Positions 28,532 to 40,906 are shown, numbered from the stretch's first letter. The stretch: DNA of 64,000 nt from Micromonospora craniellae (GCF_014764405.1 NZ_CP061725.1:930001-994000), one strand, 5' to 3'. The notes: generated by a model not told the origin, from the letters alone. Translations and numbers: made by a program.

Positions 28532-29281
28532 TCAGTCGCCCGGGCCGCCCGCAGCGTCCCCCTCGGCGTCGATCAGCGCGTCCGCGTCGAGCCGCTCGGC
28601 GAACTCGGCCGCCTCGGCGCTCTGCGCCGCCAGGGCCTCCTTCACCGCCCGGATCGCCACACCCGGTGGATAGCCCTTGCGGGCGAGCATGCCGACCAGC
28701 CGCCGGAACACCGCGTCCGGCTCGCCCCGGGCCGTCCGCAGTTTCCGCTCGACCAGGGCCCGGGCGGTCCCCGCCTCGGTGGTCTCGTCCAACTCACCGA
28801 GCGCCTCGCTGGCGGTGTCACCGTCCACGCCGCGTCGACGCAGCTCGTTGGCGAGCGCCCGGCGGGCCAACCCACGGCCGGCGTGCCGGCTGGTCACCCA
28901 GGCGCGGGCGAACGCGGCGTCGTCGATGATGCCGACCTCGTCGTACCGGTCGAGGACCTGGTCTGCGATCTCCTCGGAGATGCCCCGTCGGGCCAGCGCG
29001 GTGGCCAACTCGGCACGGGTGCGCGGGCGCGCCGCGAGCTGCCGCAGGCAGATCTCCCGGGCCACCTCGGCCTCGTCCCGAGGCGGGCCCGCACCTCGAC
29101 CGCCCGCCGTTGCGTCGGCCGACGGCGTGCCGGAGCCCGTCTCGTCGTCGGGCAGACCGGCGGTCGAGCCGGACTTGTCACCGGTGGTGCGGCGACCCCG
29201 GCGTGGACCCGGGGTGCCGTCGCCCGTACGAGGCGGGCTGGCATCCCAGCCCCGCCCCGTACGCGCGCGTCGTCCTGCCAC
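28532..29281 (-). CDS. recX: Recombination regulator RecX
   Basis: RecX binds RecA filaments and dampens their activity. The 249-residue protein has a disordered N-terminal extension (about 70 residues, Gly/Arg/Asp-rich) followed by the helical RecX repeats: AREICLRQLAARPRTRAELA, RYDEVGIIDDAAFARAWV, and a third set near VFRRLVGMLARKGYPPGVAI. The gene starts at GTG 29281, 9 bp after the recA stop, so the two are co-transcribed as in other actinobacteria. Confidence 0.95.
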   Translation of the reverse strand: MAGRRARTGRGWDASPPRTGDGTPGPRRGRRTTGDKSGSTAGLPDDETGSGTPSADATAGGRGAGPPRDEAEVAREICLRQLAARPRTRAELATALARRGISEEIADQVLDRYDEVGIIDDAAFARAWVTSRHAGRGLARRALANELRRRGVDGDTASEALGELDETTEAGTARALVERKLRTARGEPDAVFRRLVGMLARKGYPPGVAIRAVKEALAAQSAEAAEFAERLDADALIDAEGDAAGGPGD

Positions 29282-29290
29282 GAGTCAGGA

Positions 29291-32719
<3,429 letters not shown>

Positions 32720-32904
32720 CGTTGCCACCCCTGCCTTCGCCGGCGTCTTTCCTGAGCTTCGCGTCACGCGGGACACGCTAGGCGCTGGGTCCGACAGAAA
32801 ACCAGCCGACGGGCCGCGATCTGTGGACGAGCACCCCGCTGTGGACAATAGCCGAACAGGTGTACGAGTCGGCAAGGAACACGCGGAAGTAACGAATCAG
32901 CTGC

Positions 32905-33105
32905 TCAGCGTAGTCGGGCGGGTACCCGGTCGGGGTAGGCGGCGACCACCGCACGCCACACCACGTGCGTCTGGGCACCGGCGGCGAGCGCCTGCTCGAT
33001 GGTCCGCCCGTCGAGCTGCGCCAGCACCTGGTCGCGGGCGATGCTGGCCGCGTACCCGGGGCCGAACGCCTCCTCCAGCCGCGCCCAGAAGTCGGTCAGC
33101 CGCAC
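32905..33105 (-). CDS. DUF3046 family protein
   Basis: This 66-residue protein (GTG 33105) reads MRLTDFWARLEEAFGPGYAAS, DQVLAQLDGRTIEQALAAG and VWRAVVAAYPDRVPARLR, the DUF3046 pattern. The orthologue Rv2738c sits next to recA-recX in M. tuberculosis. Function is unknown; the constant recA neighbourhood is the only hint. It lies 5 bp after the MFS gene on the same strand and about 185 bp upstream of recA. Confidence 0.85.
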   Translation of the reverse strand: MRLTDFWARLEEAFGPGYAASIARDQVLAQLDGRTIEQALAAGAQTHVVWRAVVAAYPDRVPARLR

Positions 33106-33110
33106 GTCGA

Positions 33111-34529
33111 TCAGTCCTCCTCGTCCGGTGCGCTCGCCGGCACCGGCCGCAACGCTAGCGCCAGCAGGGGGGCCACCGCGACCGCCGCCAGCAGGGTCAG
33201 CACGGGATATCCCGACACCTGCACGACAAACCCGCTGACCGCGCCGGCCAGCGCGCCGGCCAGCCCCATGAGCAGGTCGGACAGGCCCTGGGCGCTGGGG
33301 CGTACCGCGTCCGGCACGGACTCCGACAGCAGCGTGGAACCGGCCACCATGGTCGCCGACCAGCCGAGCCCGAGCAGCACCAGCCCCACGACCAGCCGGG
33401 GGGTGTGGTGCCCGGCGGTGCCGGCGACCGCGCAGGCGGCCAGCAGCGTGCCGACCCCGCCGAGGATCACCGCGCGTCGGCCGAACCGGTCGGCGAGCAG
33501 ACCGACCACCGGCGCCAGCGCGTACATGCCGGCGATGTGCAGGCTCAGCACCAGCCCCACCACCGGCAGCACCTCCTCCACCGGGTGGAACTCCCGCAGG
33601 TGCACCGGGGTCATCGCCATCACGGCGACCATCACCAGGTGGCCGATGGCCACGGCGGCCACGCCGAGCCGGGCGGCCGGCCGGGCGCGTACCACCGACC
33701 AGGCGGCGCGCAACCCCGCGCCGCGCCGGGCCGACGGCGCCGGCACGGGCTCGGCCGTCACCGGGTCACCAGGCGGCGGCGCGGGGGTGGACCGCGCACC
33801 GGCCGCCTCGGGACCGACCTCACCCGGACCGTCGGGGACGGCCGCCGCGAGACGGCGCGCGGTCAGCAGCGGGTCGGGCCGCAACCGGATCAGCAGTACG
33901 CCGGCGGCGAGCACGAACGCGGCGGAGCTGAACGCGAACGGGCCGGACAGCGGTGGCAGTCCCCAGCCGCCGGTGACCCGGTCGGCCAGCGCGGCGAAGT
34001 TCGGGGCGGCCACCGCGCCGACGGTGGTGGCCCAGACGACCAGGGACAGGTGCCGGGCGCGGCGGGCGGGCGCGGCCAGGTCGACGGCGGCGTAGCGGGC
34101 CTGGAGGTTGGCCGCGGACCCGCCGCCGAACAGCAACATGCCGAGGAAGATCAGCGGGATCCACCCGGTCGCCGCGGCCAGCACGATCAGCGTCCCGCCC
34201 AGCGCGCCGACGCCGTACGCGACGGCCAGGCCCGGCCGGCGACCGTGCCCGGTGATGATCCGGGTGATCGGTACGGCCAGCAGCGCGCCGCCGACCACGG
34301 CGGCGCTCTGTGCCAGGCCGGCCGCGGCGGTGCCGGCGATCTCGGCGACGAGCAGCGCACCGACGGCGAAGCCGATGGTCACCCCGATCCCGCCGAGCAC
34401 CTGGGTGGTGCAGAGCAGGCGCAGGGTACGCCGCTGGAGCGACGCGACGTCAACGGGCGCCATCGTCGGTGTGCTCAGGTCGGTGGCCAACGAACCGCTC
34501 CTCGGTAAGGGGTTCCGATCCTGACGCAC
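33111..34529 (-). CDS. MFS transporter
   Basis: This 472-residue protein has about 12 hydrophobic helices in two halves separated by a Pro/Ala-rich cytoplasmic loop (roughly residues 225-265). MFS signature stretches include RIITGHGRRPGLAVAYGVGALGG after helix 2-3 and GLLADRFGRRAVILGGVGTL in the second half. It resembles drug-efflux type members; the substrate cannot be predicted. The start is either 34529 or the internal ATG at 34463 (MAPVDVASLQRRT), which is nearer the first helix. It is immediately followed by DUF3046, so the two may share a transcript. Confidence 0.8.
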   Translation of the reverse strand: MRQDRNPLPRSGSLATDLSTPTMAPVDVASLQRRTLRLLCTTQVLGGIGVTIGFAVGALLVAEIAGTAAAGLAQSAAVVGGALLAVPITRIITGHGRRPGLAVAYGVGALGGTLIVLAAATGWIPLIFLGMLLFGGGSAANLQARYAAVDLAAPARRARHLSLVVWATTVGAVAAPNFAALADRVTGGWGLPPLSGPFAFSSAAFVLAAGVLLIRLRPDPLLTARRLAAAVPDGPGEVGPEAAGARSTPAPPPGDPVTAEPVPAPSARRGAGLRAAWSVVRARPAARLGVAAVAIGHLVMVAVMAMTPVHLREFHPVEEVLPVVGLVLSLHIAGMYALAPVVGLLADRFGRRAVILGGVGTLLAACAVAGTAGHHTPRLVVGLVLLGLGWSATMVAGSTLLSESVPDAVRPSAQGLSDLLMGLAGALAGAVSGFVVQVSGYPVLTLLAAVAVAPLLALALRPVPASAPDEED

Positions 34530-34565
34530 CCTACGACGGCGATCGCCGGGGCGTCCGACGGGCGG

Positions 34566-34782
34566 TCAACGGGTGAGCGCGCGGGCGGCGACGGTGAGGT
34601 CGGCGACGAGGCCGTCGTAGGCGATGTCCTGGTTGTCGGCGCGCAGCACCGCCGACGGGTGGATGGTGGCCAGCACCCGGGCGCTGGCGTCGCCCCGGCC
34701 GAAGACGATCCGCGAGGCGTCCCGGTGCAGCTCGCAGCCTCGGCAGCCGGCTGCGGCGGCGCGACAGGTCGTCGCATCCTGG
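34566..34782 (-). pseudogene. Remnant of udgX-type uracil-DNA glycosylase with internal deletion
   Basis: In one minus-strand frame the residues CRGCELHRDASRIVFGRGDASARV (N-terminal UdgX/family-4/5 pattern with the Fe-S Cys pair) pass directly into LATIHPSAVLRADNQDIAYDG and FVADL-like VADLTVAARALTR, which is the C-terminal end (motif HPSAVLR). About 150-160 residues that normally lie between them, including the catalytic GEQPGDxED motif, are missing. The join is near 34674/34675. No in-frame start codon is visible, and the 5' end abuts the MocR stop at 34783. Non-functional relic; the parent family is recognised by motif only. Confidence 0.75.
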
Positions 34783-36123
34783 TCAGGCGCTGAACCCGGC
34801 GGGTGGGGCAGGGCGGGCCGCGCGGGCCAGGGCGTCGGCCAGCGCCGGCAGGTCCTCCTCGTCCAGCGGGCTGACGGTGATCCGCAGCGCGGGCGGGCCG
34901 GCGATACGGTAGAGCGCGCCCGGGGCGGCCAGCCAGCCGGCGTCCCGCAGCACGGTCGCGGCGAGGGTCTCGTCGGCCACCGGCAGCCACACGTTGATGC
35001 CGCTGCGGCCGTGGGCGGGCAGGCCACGGGTGGCCAGGGCGGCGACCAGGCCGTCGCGCCGCCGTTCATAGCTGTCGGCGGCCCGCTCGATGGACGCGGT
35101 CACCGCCGGGTCGTGCCAGAGCGAGAGCACCAGCCGTTGCAGCACGGTGGATACCCAGCCGGCACCGACCCGGGCCCGTCCGGCCACCCGGGCCACCGTG
35201 GTCTCGTCCCCGGCCAGCACGGCCAGCCGCAGGTCGGGGCCGAACGGTTTGCTGACCGAACGGAGGAAGGCCCAACTGCCGGTCGCGCCGGCCAGCGGGT
35301 GCAGTGGCACCCGGGCCAGTTCGGCGGCGTGGTCGTCCTCGATCAGCAGCAGGTCGGCGTACTCGGCGAGCAGGGCGCGCAGCGCGGCGGCCCGGTCGGC
35401 GGAGACGGCCGCGCCGGTGGGGTTCTGCGCCCGGCTGGTCACCACCAGCGCCCGCGCTCCGGCGGCGAGCGCGGCGGCCACCCCGGCGACCATCGGCCCG
35501 TCGTCGTCGACCGGTACGCCGATCGGCCGCATCCCCAGGGCGGCGATCAGGTCGAGGAGGCTGGCCCAGCCCGGGTCCTCCACGGCGACCGCGTCGCCGG
35601 GCCGCAGGTGCGCGCCGAGCAGGCGTTCGATGCCGTCCAGTGCGCCGCCGGTGAGGGTCACCTCGGCCGGGGGGACCCCGTCGGCAGCCAGTCGTGCCCG
35701 GGCTGCCTCGGCGACCTCCGGCAGCACGCCGACGTCGGGGTAGCCGACCGGCGTACCGGCGGATTCGGCCAGCCGGGCCAGGTGCGGGCCGAGCGGGGGC
35801 AGCAGCCGGGTGTCGGGCTCACCGGCGGACAGGTCCCGCAGCCCGGGGGCGGGAGGTGGGCGCAGGGCGGCGCGGCGGGCGGCGACCGGCGGGCGGGGGC
35901 GTACCCGGGTGCCGTGCCGGCCTGCGGTGACGACCAGGCCGCGTCGGCGCAGGTCGGCGTAGGCGCGCGAGACGGTGGCCGGGCTGACGGCCAGGTCGGC
36001 GGCGAGTGTGCGGACCGGCGGCAGCGGGTCACCGGGGACGAGGGTGGCGTGGCGGATGCCCGATTCGATGCTGGCCGAGATCTCGGCGGCCGTCGCACCG
36101 GTCACCTGATAGCGTGCTGACAC
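34783..36123 (-). CDS. MocR-type regulator (GntR winged helix plus aminotransferase domain)
   Basis: The 446-residue protein has an N-terminal GntR winged helix (PLPPVRTLAADLAVSPATVS, residues 33-52) joined to a fold-type I aminotransferase domain. The PLP Lys292 lies in SVSKPFGPDLRLA, and the Asn/Asp PLP contacts are in SRAQNPTGAAV and IEDDHAAEL. MocR regulators use PLP as effector and often control vitamin B6 or amino acid genes; this one resembles PtsJ-like members. It is divergent from the FMN-oxidase/GNAT gene with 34 bp between starts, so it likely regulates that gene from the shared A-rich promoter region. It lacks a paired pdx gene in the window. Confidence 0.88.
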   Translation of the reverse strand: MSARYQVTGATAAEISASIESGIRHATLVPGDPLPPVRTLAADLAVSPATVSRAYADLRRRGLVVTAGRHGTRVRPRPPVAARRAALRPPPAPGLRDLSAGEPDTRLLPPLGPHLARLAESAGTPVGYPDVGVLPEVAEAARARLAADGVPPAEVTLTGGALDGIERLLGAHLRPGDAVAVEDPGWASLLDLIAALGMRPIGVPVDDDGPMVAGVAAALAAGARALVVTSRAQNPTGAAVSADRAAALRALLAEYADLLLIEDDHAAELARVPLHPLAGATGSWAFLRSVSKPFGPDLRLAVLAGDETTVARVAGRARVGAGWVSTVLQRLVLSLWHDPAVTASIERAADSYERRRDGLVAALATRGLPAHGRSGINVWLPVADETLAATVLRDAGWLAAPGALYRIAGPPALRITVSPLDEEDLPALADALARAARPAPPAGFSA

Positions 36124-36157
36124 AAAAAAGAGATCGTACTAGAACAAAGGTGGGAGC

Positions 36158-37447
36158 ATGTACACGCCGACCGCCCGCACCACCGCCAGCCGCTCCCGGG
36201 AGCGGATGAGCTACGACCGCGACGCCGCGCACGCGGTGCTCGACGAGGCGTACCACTGCGCGCTCGCCTTCACCGTGGACGGTGCGCCCCGCGTCCTGCC
36301 CACCCTGCACGTCCGCGTCGGCGACACCCTCTATCTGCACGGCTCCACCGGCAGCCGGCCGCTGCTGGCCGCCCGCGGCGACGGCCTGCCGGTCTGCGTG
36401 GCGGTCACCCTGCTGGACGGCCTGGTCTACGCCCGGTCCCAGTTCCACCACAGCGCCAACTACCGATCTGTGATCGCGCACGGCACCGCCCACCTGGTCA
36501 CCGACACCGGCCTGCGGGCCGAGGTCTTCACCGCTCTGATGGAGAAGATCGGCGCCGGTCGCGCCGCGCAGAGCCGCCCGCCGAGCCGGCGGGAACTGGC
36601 CGAGACCGCCCTGCTGGGCCTCCCGCTGCGCGAGGTCTCCGTCCGCTCGCGCACCGGCGGCGTCCGCGACGAACCCGCCGACCTGGCGCTGCCCTACTGG
36701 GCCGGGGTGGTGCCGCTGCGGCTGACCGCCGGGTTGCCGCAACCCGACACCGGGGTCACCGCGCCGATGCCGGCGTACCTGCGACCGGCCACCACGCCAT
36801 GGCACGAGCCGGCCGTGCTGCACGGCACGCACGTCCGGCTGGAACCGCTGGACCTGTCGCACACCGACGAGTTGTACGCGGCCACCACCGACCCGGAGGT
36901 CTGGCGGCACCTGGGCGTCCCCCAGCCGACCGATCCGGAGGCGCTGCGCGACGGGATCGCGACGGCCCTGGCCGCCCAGCACCGTGGCGAGCGGGTCGCC
37001 TGGGCGCAACGGTGCGCGGTGACCGGGGCCGTCGTCGGCGCCACCTCGTACTACGAGATCGACGACGACCGGCGGTCGGTGGCCATCGGCTACACCTACC
37101 TCGGGCGGCCCTGGTGGCGTACCGGGATCAACACCGAGGCGAAGCTGCTGCTGCTCGGCCGCGCCTTCGACGACCTGGACGCGGTCCGGGTGGTCTGGCA
37201 CACCGACATCCGCAACGAGCGCTCGCAGCGGGCCATCGAACGGCTCGGCGCCACCCGGGAAGGCGTACTGCGGATGCACCGGCAGCGGCCGGACGGCTCG
37301 TGGCGGGACACCGTGCAGTACTCGATGACCGCCGACGAGTGGCCGAACGCACAGGTCAGGCTGCGGGAAAGGCTTCTCGGGCGCTGTTCCTCGGCTTCGG
37401 ATTCAAGCTCGCTCAGGGCTGAGGGCACTCGGTGTCGTTGTTTGTAA
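36158..37447 (+). CDS. Fusion: pyridoxamine-phosphate-oxidase-like FMN barrel + GNAT acetyltransferase
   Basis: The 429-residue product joins two enzymes. Residues about 15-215 form an FMN-binding split barrel of the pyridoxamine 5'-phosphate oxidase-like type (HCALAFTVDGAPRVLPTLHVRVGDTLYLHG, RSQFHHSANYRSVIAHG, ALMEKIGAGR). Residues about 225-400 are a GNAT N-acetyltransferase of the RimJ/RimL type (HVRLEPLDLSHTDELYA, SVAIGYTYLGRPWWRTGINTEAKLLLL, NERSQRAIERLGATREGVLR). AAAGGTGGGAG precedes ATG 36158. The divergent MocR regulator suggests a vitamin-B6-related role, which is inference. The last 25 residues (Ser/Cys/Arg-rich) lie beyond the GNAT domain and the TAA stop is inside the palindrome at 37443-37498. 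Confidence 0.85.
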   Translation: MYTPTARTTASRSRERMSYDRDAAHAVLDEAYHCALAFTVDGAPRVLPTLHVRVGDTLYLHGSTGSRPLLAARGDGLPVCVAVTLLDGLVYARSQFHHSANYRSVIAHGTAHLVTDTGLRAEVFTALMEKIGAGRAAQSRPPSRRELAETALLGLPLREVSVRSRTGGVRDEPADLALPYWAGVVPLRLTAGLPQPDTGVTAPMPAYLRPATTPWHEPAVLHGTHVRLEPLDLSHTDELYAATTDPEVWRHLGVPQPTDPEALRDGIATALAAQHRGERVAWAQRCAVTGAVVGATSYYEIDDDRRSVAIGYTYLGRPWWRTGINTEAKLLLLGRAFDDLDAVRVVWHTDIRNERSQRAIERLGATREGVLRMHRQRPDGSWRDTVQYSMTADEWPNAQVRLRERLLGRCSSASDSSSLRAEGTRCRCL

Positions 37448-37498
37448 GGAAGGGTCCCCTGCTAACGCCTGCGGTATAGCAGGGGACCCTTCCTTACA
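37443..37498. repeat. 22-bp-arm palindrome, same family as 20591-20724
   Basis: Perfect inverted arms (TGTAAGGAAGGGTCCCCTGC and two more bases at 37443-37464; complement at 37477-37498) surround the loop ACGCCTGCGGTA. The loop is identical to the core of the element at 20611-20622. It lies between convergent genes and could act as a two-way terminator; it also supplies the TAA stop of the gene on its left. Confidence 0.9.
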
Positions 37499-37554
37499 CC
37501 GGCGGGCGCGAGGTGCCGCGAGGCGAGAACGGGCGCGAGGTGACGCGGCGGGCG

Positions 37555-38481
37555 TCAGGTGCCGTCGCCGCCGCCTCCACCGCCGCCTCCGACACCCGCT
37601 CCGCCGGCCGTGCCGCCCAGGCCGAACCCGGGCGTGATCGGCCGGTCGGGCGGGCGGCTGACGTGGGCGGACTCGGTGATGGTGGCCGACCAGTCGGCCT
37701 GCGCTGCCGCTGCCGCGTGCCGGTTGATCGCCTCGCGCAGCCAGCCGTCCACGATGGAGATCCAGTCGCGCTGACCGGCGTCGGCGTGCCAGATGCGGAA
37801 CCGGCTGATGCTGGTGTGGGTGATCCCGGCCAGCGCCAGCCGGCGGTCGCACCAGAGGATCACCTCGAGGCCGGCGGAGTTGGCCACGAAGATCACCTCC
37901 AGCTCGGTGATCGGCCCGGCGTAGAGCGGCCCCACCCAGAAACCCCACCGCTGGTGCAGCGGCAGGGTCTGCTCCACCCCGGGCAGCCGCCCGTCGACCA
38001 GCCCCGACTGGCGCACGCTGAACCCGAGCGTGTCCAGCGCGGCCAGGACGTGCTGCTGGGTGGGCAGCGGATGGACGAAGACCGGCACCATGGCGCCCTG
38101 GTCCAGCGCCGGGTCGAGCGCCACCTCGGTCCGCAGCCCCATCCGCAGGCTGAGCAGCGGCGCCCCGCCGTACGTGGTCACCGGCGTCTCCCACGGCAGC
38201 GGGAACTCGAACGGGATCGACCGCGCCCGACCGGCCCGCAGCACCAGCGCGTCGGCCACCTGTGCCTGGTGGAACTGCACCAGCCGCCGAGGGGCCTCCG
38301 GGTCGTCCGGCTCGACCGAGCTGACCAGGCCGAGCCGGACGTGCAGGACCGGCACGTCCACCGCACCGGCGATCAGGTTCACCCGCCCCGGCAGACGCAG
38401 GCCGGGACGGGTGCTCGGATTGGCCAGCGCGGTCTGCACCGTCAGGCCCGTACCGCCCGGTGACACCCCCGTCAGCCGCAT
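37555..38481 (-). CDS. Spo0M-family sporulation-control protein
   Basis: The 308-residue protein matches the Spo0M family: an arrestin-like N-terminal half (VQTALANPSTRPGLRLPGRVNLIAG, FEFPLPWETPVT) and a C-terminal half with LEVIFVANSAGLEVILWCDRR, ISRFRIWHAD and DWISIVDGWL. In Bacillus Spo0M modulates sporulation and cell morphology; an actinobacterial role is unproven. The last 30 residues are glycine-only to Gly-rich (GVGGGGGGGGDGT). The gene is monocistronic, with a gap of 11 bp to the CNNM gene upstream on the same strand. Confidence 0.85.
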   Translation of the reverse strand: MRLTGVSPGGTGLTVQTALANPSTRPGLRLPGRVNLIAGAVDVPVLHVRLGLVSSVEPDDPEAPRRLVQFHQAQVADALVLRAGRARSIPFEFPLPWETPVTTYGGAPLLSLRMGLRTEVALDPALDQGAMVPVFVHPLPTQQHVLAALDTLGFSVRQSGLVDGRLPGVEQTLPLHQRWGFWVGPLYAGPITELEVIFVANSAGLEVILWCDRRLALAGITHTSISRFRIWHADAGQRDWISIVDGWLREAINRHAAAAAQADWSATITESAHVSRPPDRPITPGFGLGGTAGGAGVGGGGGGGGDGT

Positions 38482-38492
38482 CCGCGTCGCTC

Positions 38493-39560
38493 CTACCTCA
38501 GGCGGCGTACCGCGCGCGGGATCGGATCGGTCTCGTCGTCGAACTCCCCGATGACCTCCTCCAGCAGGTCCTCCAGGGCGACGAAGCCGACCGGCCGGGC
38601 CGGACCACCACCGTTGCGCACCATCGCGAGCTGGGATCGGCGGGCCCGCATCACGGCCACCGCCTCGGTCACCGTGGCCGTGCCGGGCAGCGTGATCGCC
38701 TCGTTCATCAGGTCCACCGCCCGGGCCTCGGGTCGCACGGCGGTGGCCCGCACCGCCTCCCGTACGTGCACCAGACCGCAGACGTCACCGGCGGCGTCCA
38801 GCACCGCCAGGCGGGACCGGCCACTGTCCCGGCTGACCTGCTCGATCCGGTCCACCGGGTCCTCCCGGCGTACCGTCACCATCCGGTCGAAGGGCTCCAT
38901 CACCTGCGCCACGGTCGTCGCCTGCAACTGGAGCATGCTGGTCAGCAACTCGTGCTGCGCGGCACCGAGCAGCCCGTGCTCGTGCGACTGCTCCAGCAGC
39001 ATCCGCAACTCGTCCGGGCCGTGCACCTGGGCCAACTGGTCCTGCGGGTTGACCTTGAACAGCCGCAGCATCGCGTTGGCCACCGCGTTGAGCACCGACA
39101 GCACCGGCCGGGCCACCCGGGCGAAGGCCCGGAACGGCAGGGCCAGCAGCAGCGCGGACCGCTCCGGGTGGGTGATCGCCCAGGACTTCGGCGCCATCTC
39201 GCCGACCACCAGGTGCAGGAAGGTGACCAGGCTCAGCGCGAAGATCAGCGCGATCACGTGGCTGGCGCCGTACGGCAGGCCGACGGCGTGCAGCAGCGGC
39301 GCCAACAGCCGTTCGATCGCCGGCTCGGCAAGCGCACCGAGGCCCAGCGTGCACAGGGTGATGCCGAGCTGCGCGCCGGCCAGCATCAGCGACAGCTCGC
39401 GTACGCCGTCCAGGGCGGCCTTCGCCGCCCGCCCGCCGCCGGCCGCCGCCTGCTCCAGGCGGTACCGCTTGCTCGCCACCAGGGCGAACTCGGCGGCCAC
39501 GAAGAACCCGTTGAGCGCCAGCAGGACCACCGAGGTGATCAGCGCGAATCCGGTACTCAC
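38493..39560 (-). CDS. CNNM/CBS-domain membrane protein (hemolysin family), short paralogue
   Basis: The 355-residue protein has an N-terminal DUF21/CNNM membrane domain (GFFVAAEFALVASKRYRLEQ, GELAPKSWAITHPERSAL-like VGEMAPKSWAI) and a CBS pair (residues about 210-330, QVMEPFDRMVTVRREDP, LAVLDAAGDVCGLVHVREAV). It lacks the CorC_HlyC tail of its neighbour. GTG 39560 overlaps the upstream gene's stop by 4 bp. The family exports or senses Mg2+/Co2+. Together with the next gene it forms a two-paralogue operon common in actinobacteria. Confidence 0.9.
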   Translation of the reverse strand: MSTGFALITSVVLLALNGFFVAAEFALVASKRYRLEQAAAGGGRAAKAALDGVRELSLMLAGAQLGITLCTLGLGALAEPAIERLLAPLLHAVGLPYGASHVIALIFALSLVTFLHLVVGEMAPKSWAITHPERSALLLALPFRAFARVARPVLSVLNAVANAMLRLFKVNPQDQLAQVHGPDELRMLLEQSHEHGLLGAAQHELLTSMLQLQATTVAQVMEPFDRMVTVRREDPVDRIEQVSRDSGRSRLAVLDAAGDVCGLVHVREAVRATAVRPEARAVDLMNEAITLPGTATVTEAVAVMRARRSQLAMVRNGGGPARPVGFVALEDLLEEVIGEFDDETDPIPRAVRRLR

Positions 39561-40906
39561 GCGCCCACCTCCTCGGGCCCGCCGGTGACCTGGAGACGGA
39601 CCGAGTCGGCCACGTGCCGGTCCACCGCGAGCACCTCGACCAGGGCGCGCAGCCCCGGACCGTGGTCGCCGTCGGCCGGCAGGCTGATCTTCAGCCGGTC
39701 ACCGACCTCGGGTACCCGCCCCAGCTCCCGCATCACCAGCCCGGAGAGGGTGTCGTACTCGGGGCCCTCGGGCAGGGCGATGCCGGTGCTGTCGGCGACC
39801 TCGTCGATGCGCCAGCGCGCCGGCACCACCCACGAGCCGTCCTCCTGCCGCGCCGGAGCCCGCTCCGGCGGGTCGTCCTCGTCGCGGATCGGGCCGACCA
39901 GCTCCTCGGCGATGTCCTCCAGCGTGATGACGCCCGCGAAGCCGCCGTACTCGTCGACCACGCAGGCGAGCTGCCGGTGCCCGGACCGGAGCCGGTCCAG
40001 CACGGTGGGCAGCGGCAACGTCTCGGGTACCAGCAGCGGCGCTCCGGCGACCGTGCTGACCGGGGTGCAGGCGCGCTGCGCCGGGGGCACCCGGAGCACA
40101 TCGGCGATGCCGATCACACCGACCAGGTCGTCGACGCCCTCGGTGCCGCGTACCGGGAACCGGGAGCGCCCGGTGTCGAGCAGCTCGACCACCCGGCTGA
40201 TCGGATCCTGGGCCAGGACGGTGTGGACGTCGACCCGGGGCACCATCGCCTCGCCGGCGGTCAGCTGGCGGAAGTCGAGCCCCCGGTCCAGCAGCTCGGA
40301 CATCTCGGCGTCCAGGTGGCCGCCCTGCCGCGACTCGGCGATGATCTGCTCCAGGTCCTCCGGGGTGGCGCCGCTGGGCAGTTCCTCGATCGGCTCGATG
40401 CCGACCCGACGCAGCAGCCGTACCGCGGCCCGGTCGAACAGCTTGATGAGCGGCCCGGCGACCGCCAGGTAGACCAGGGTGGAGCGGGCCAGGGCCCGGG
40501 CCACCGGCTCGGGGCGGGCGATGGCCAGGTTCTTGGGGGCCAGCTCACCCACCACCATCTGCACCACGGTCGCGATGACCAGGGCCAGCGCCACCGACAG
40601 CGGAAGGCTGACGGCGGTGGACACGCCGGAGACGCCGAGCAGCTCGGCCAGGCCGGCACCGAGGTAGGGCTCGGCGAGGTAACCGACCAGCAGGGTGGTG
40701 ACGGTGATGCCGAGCTGGGCGCCGGAGAGCATGAACGACAGCCGTCCGGTGACCTCCAGGGCACGGGCGGAAGCCTGGTCGCCCTCGTCGGCGCCCTGCT
40801 TGAGCTTGCCCCGGTCGACCGCGACGTAGCCGAACTCCTGCGCGACGAAGTAGCCCGTCGCGACGGTCAGAACAATGATCAGTACGAGACCGACGGTGAT
40901 CAACAC
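39557..40906 (-). CDS. CNNM/CBS/CorC-domain membrane protein, long paralogue
   Basis: The 449-residue protein has the CNNM membrane domain (TGYFVAQEFGYVAVDRGKL, VGELAPKNLAIARPEPVA), two CBS domains (GEAMVPRVDVHTVLAQDPIS, LACVVDEYGGFAGVITLEDI) and a C-terminal CorC_HlyC domain (VPARWRIDEVADSTGIALPE). GTG 40906 lies inside a small hairpin (CGGGAG at 40906-40911 pairing with CTCCCG at 40920-40925), which might restrict initiation. Likely divalent-cation (Mg2+) transport or its regulation. First gene of the pair. Confidence 0.9.
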   Translation of the reverse strand: MLITVGLVLIIVLTVATGYFVAQEFGYVAVDRGKLKQGADEGDQASARALEVTGRLSFMLSGAQLGITVTTLLVGYLAEPYLGAGLAELLGVSGVSTAVSLPLSVALALVIATVVQMVVGELAPKNLAIARPEPVARALARSTLVYLAVAGPLIKLFDRAAVRLLRRVGIEPIEELPSGATPEDLEQIIAESRQGGHLDAEMSELLDRGLDFRQLTAGEAMVPRVDVHTVLAQDPISRVVELLDTGRSRFPVRGTEGVDDLVGVIGIADVLRVPPAQRACTPVSTVAGAPLLVPETLPLPTVLDRLRSGHRQLACVVDEYGGFAGVITLEDIAEELVGPIRDEDDPPERAPARQEDGSWVVPARWRIDEVADSTGIALPEGPEYDTLSGLVMRELGRVPEVGDRLKISLPADGDHGPGLRALVEVLAVDRHVADSVRLQVTGGPEEVGA

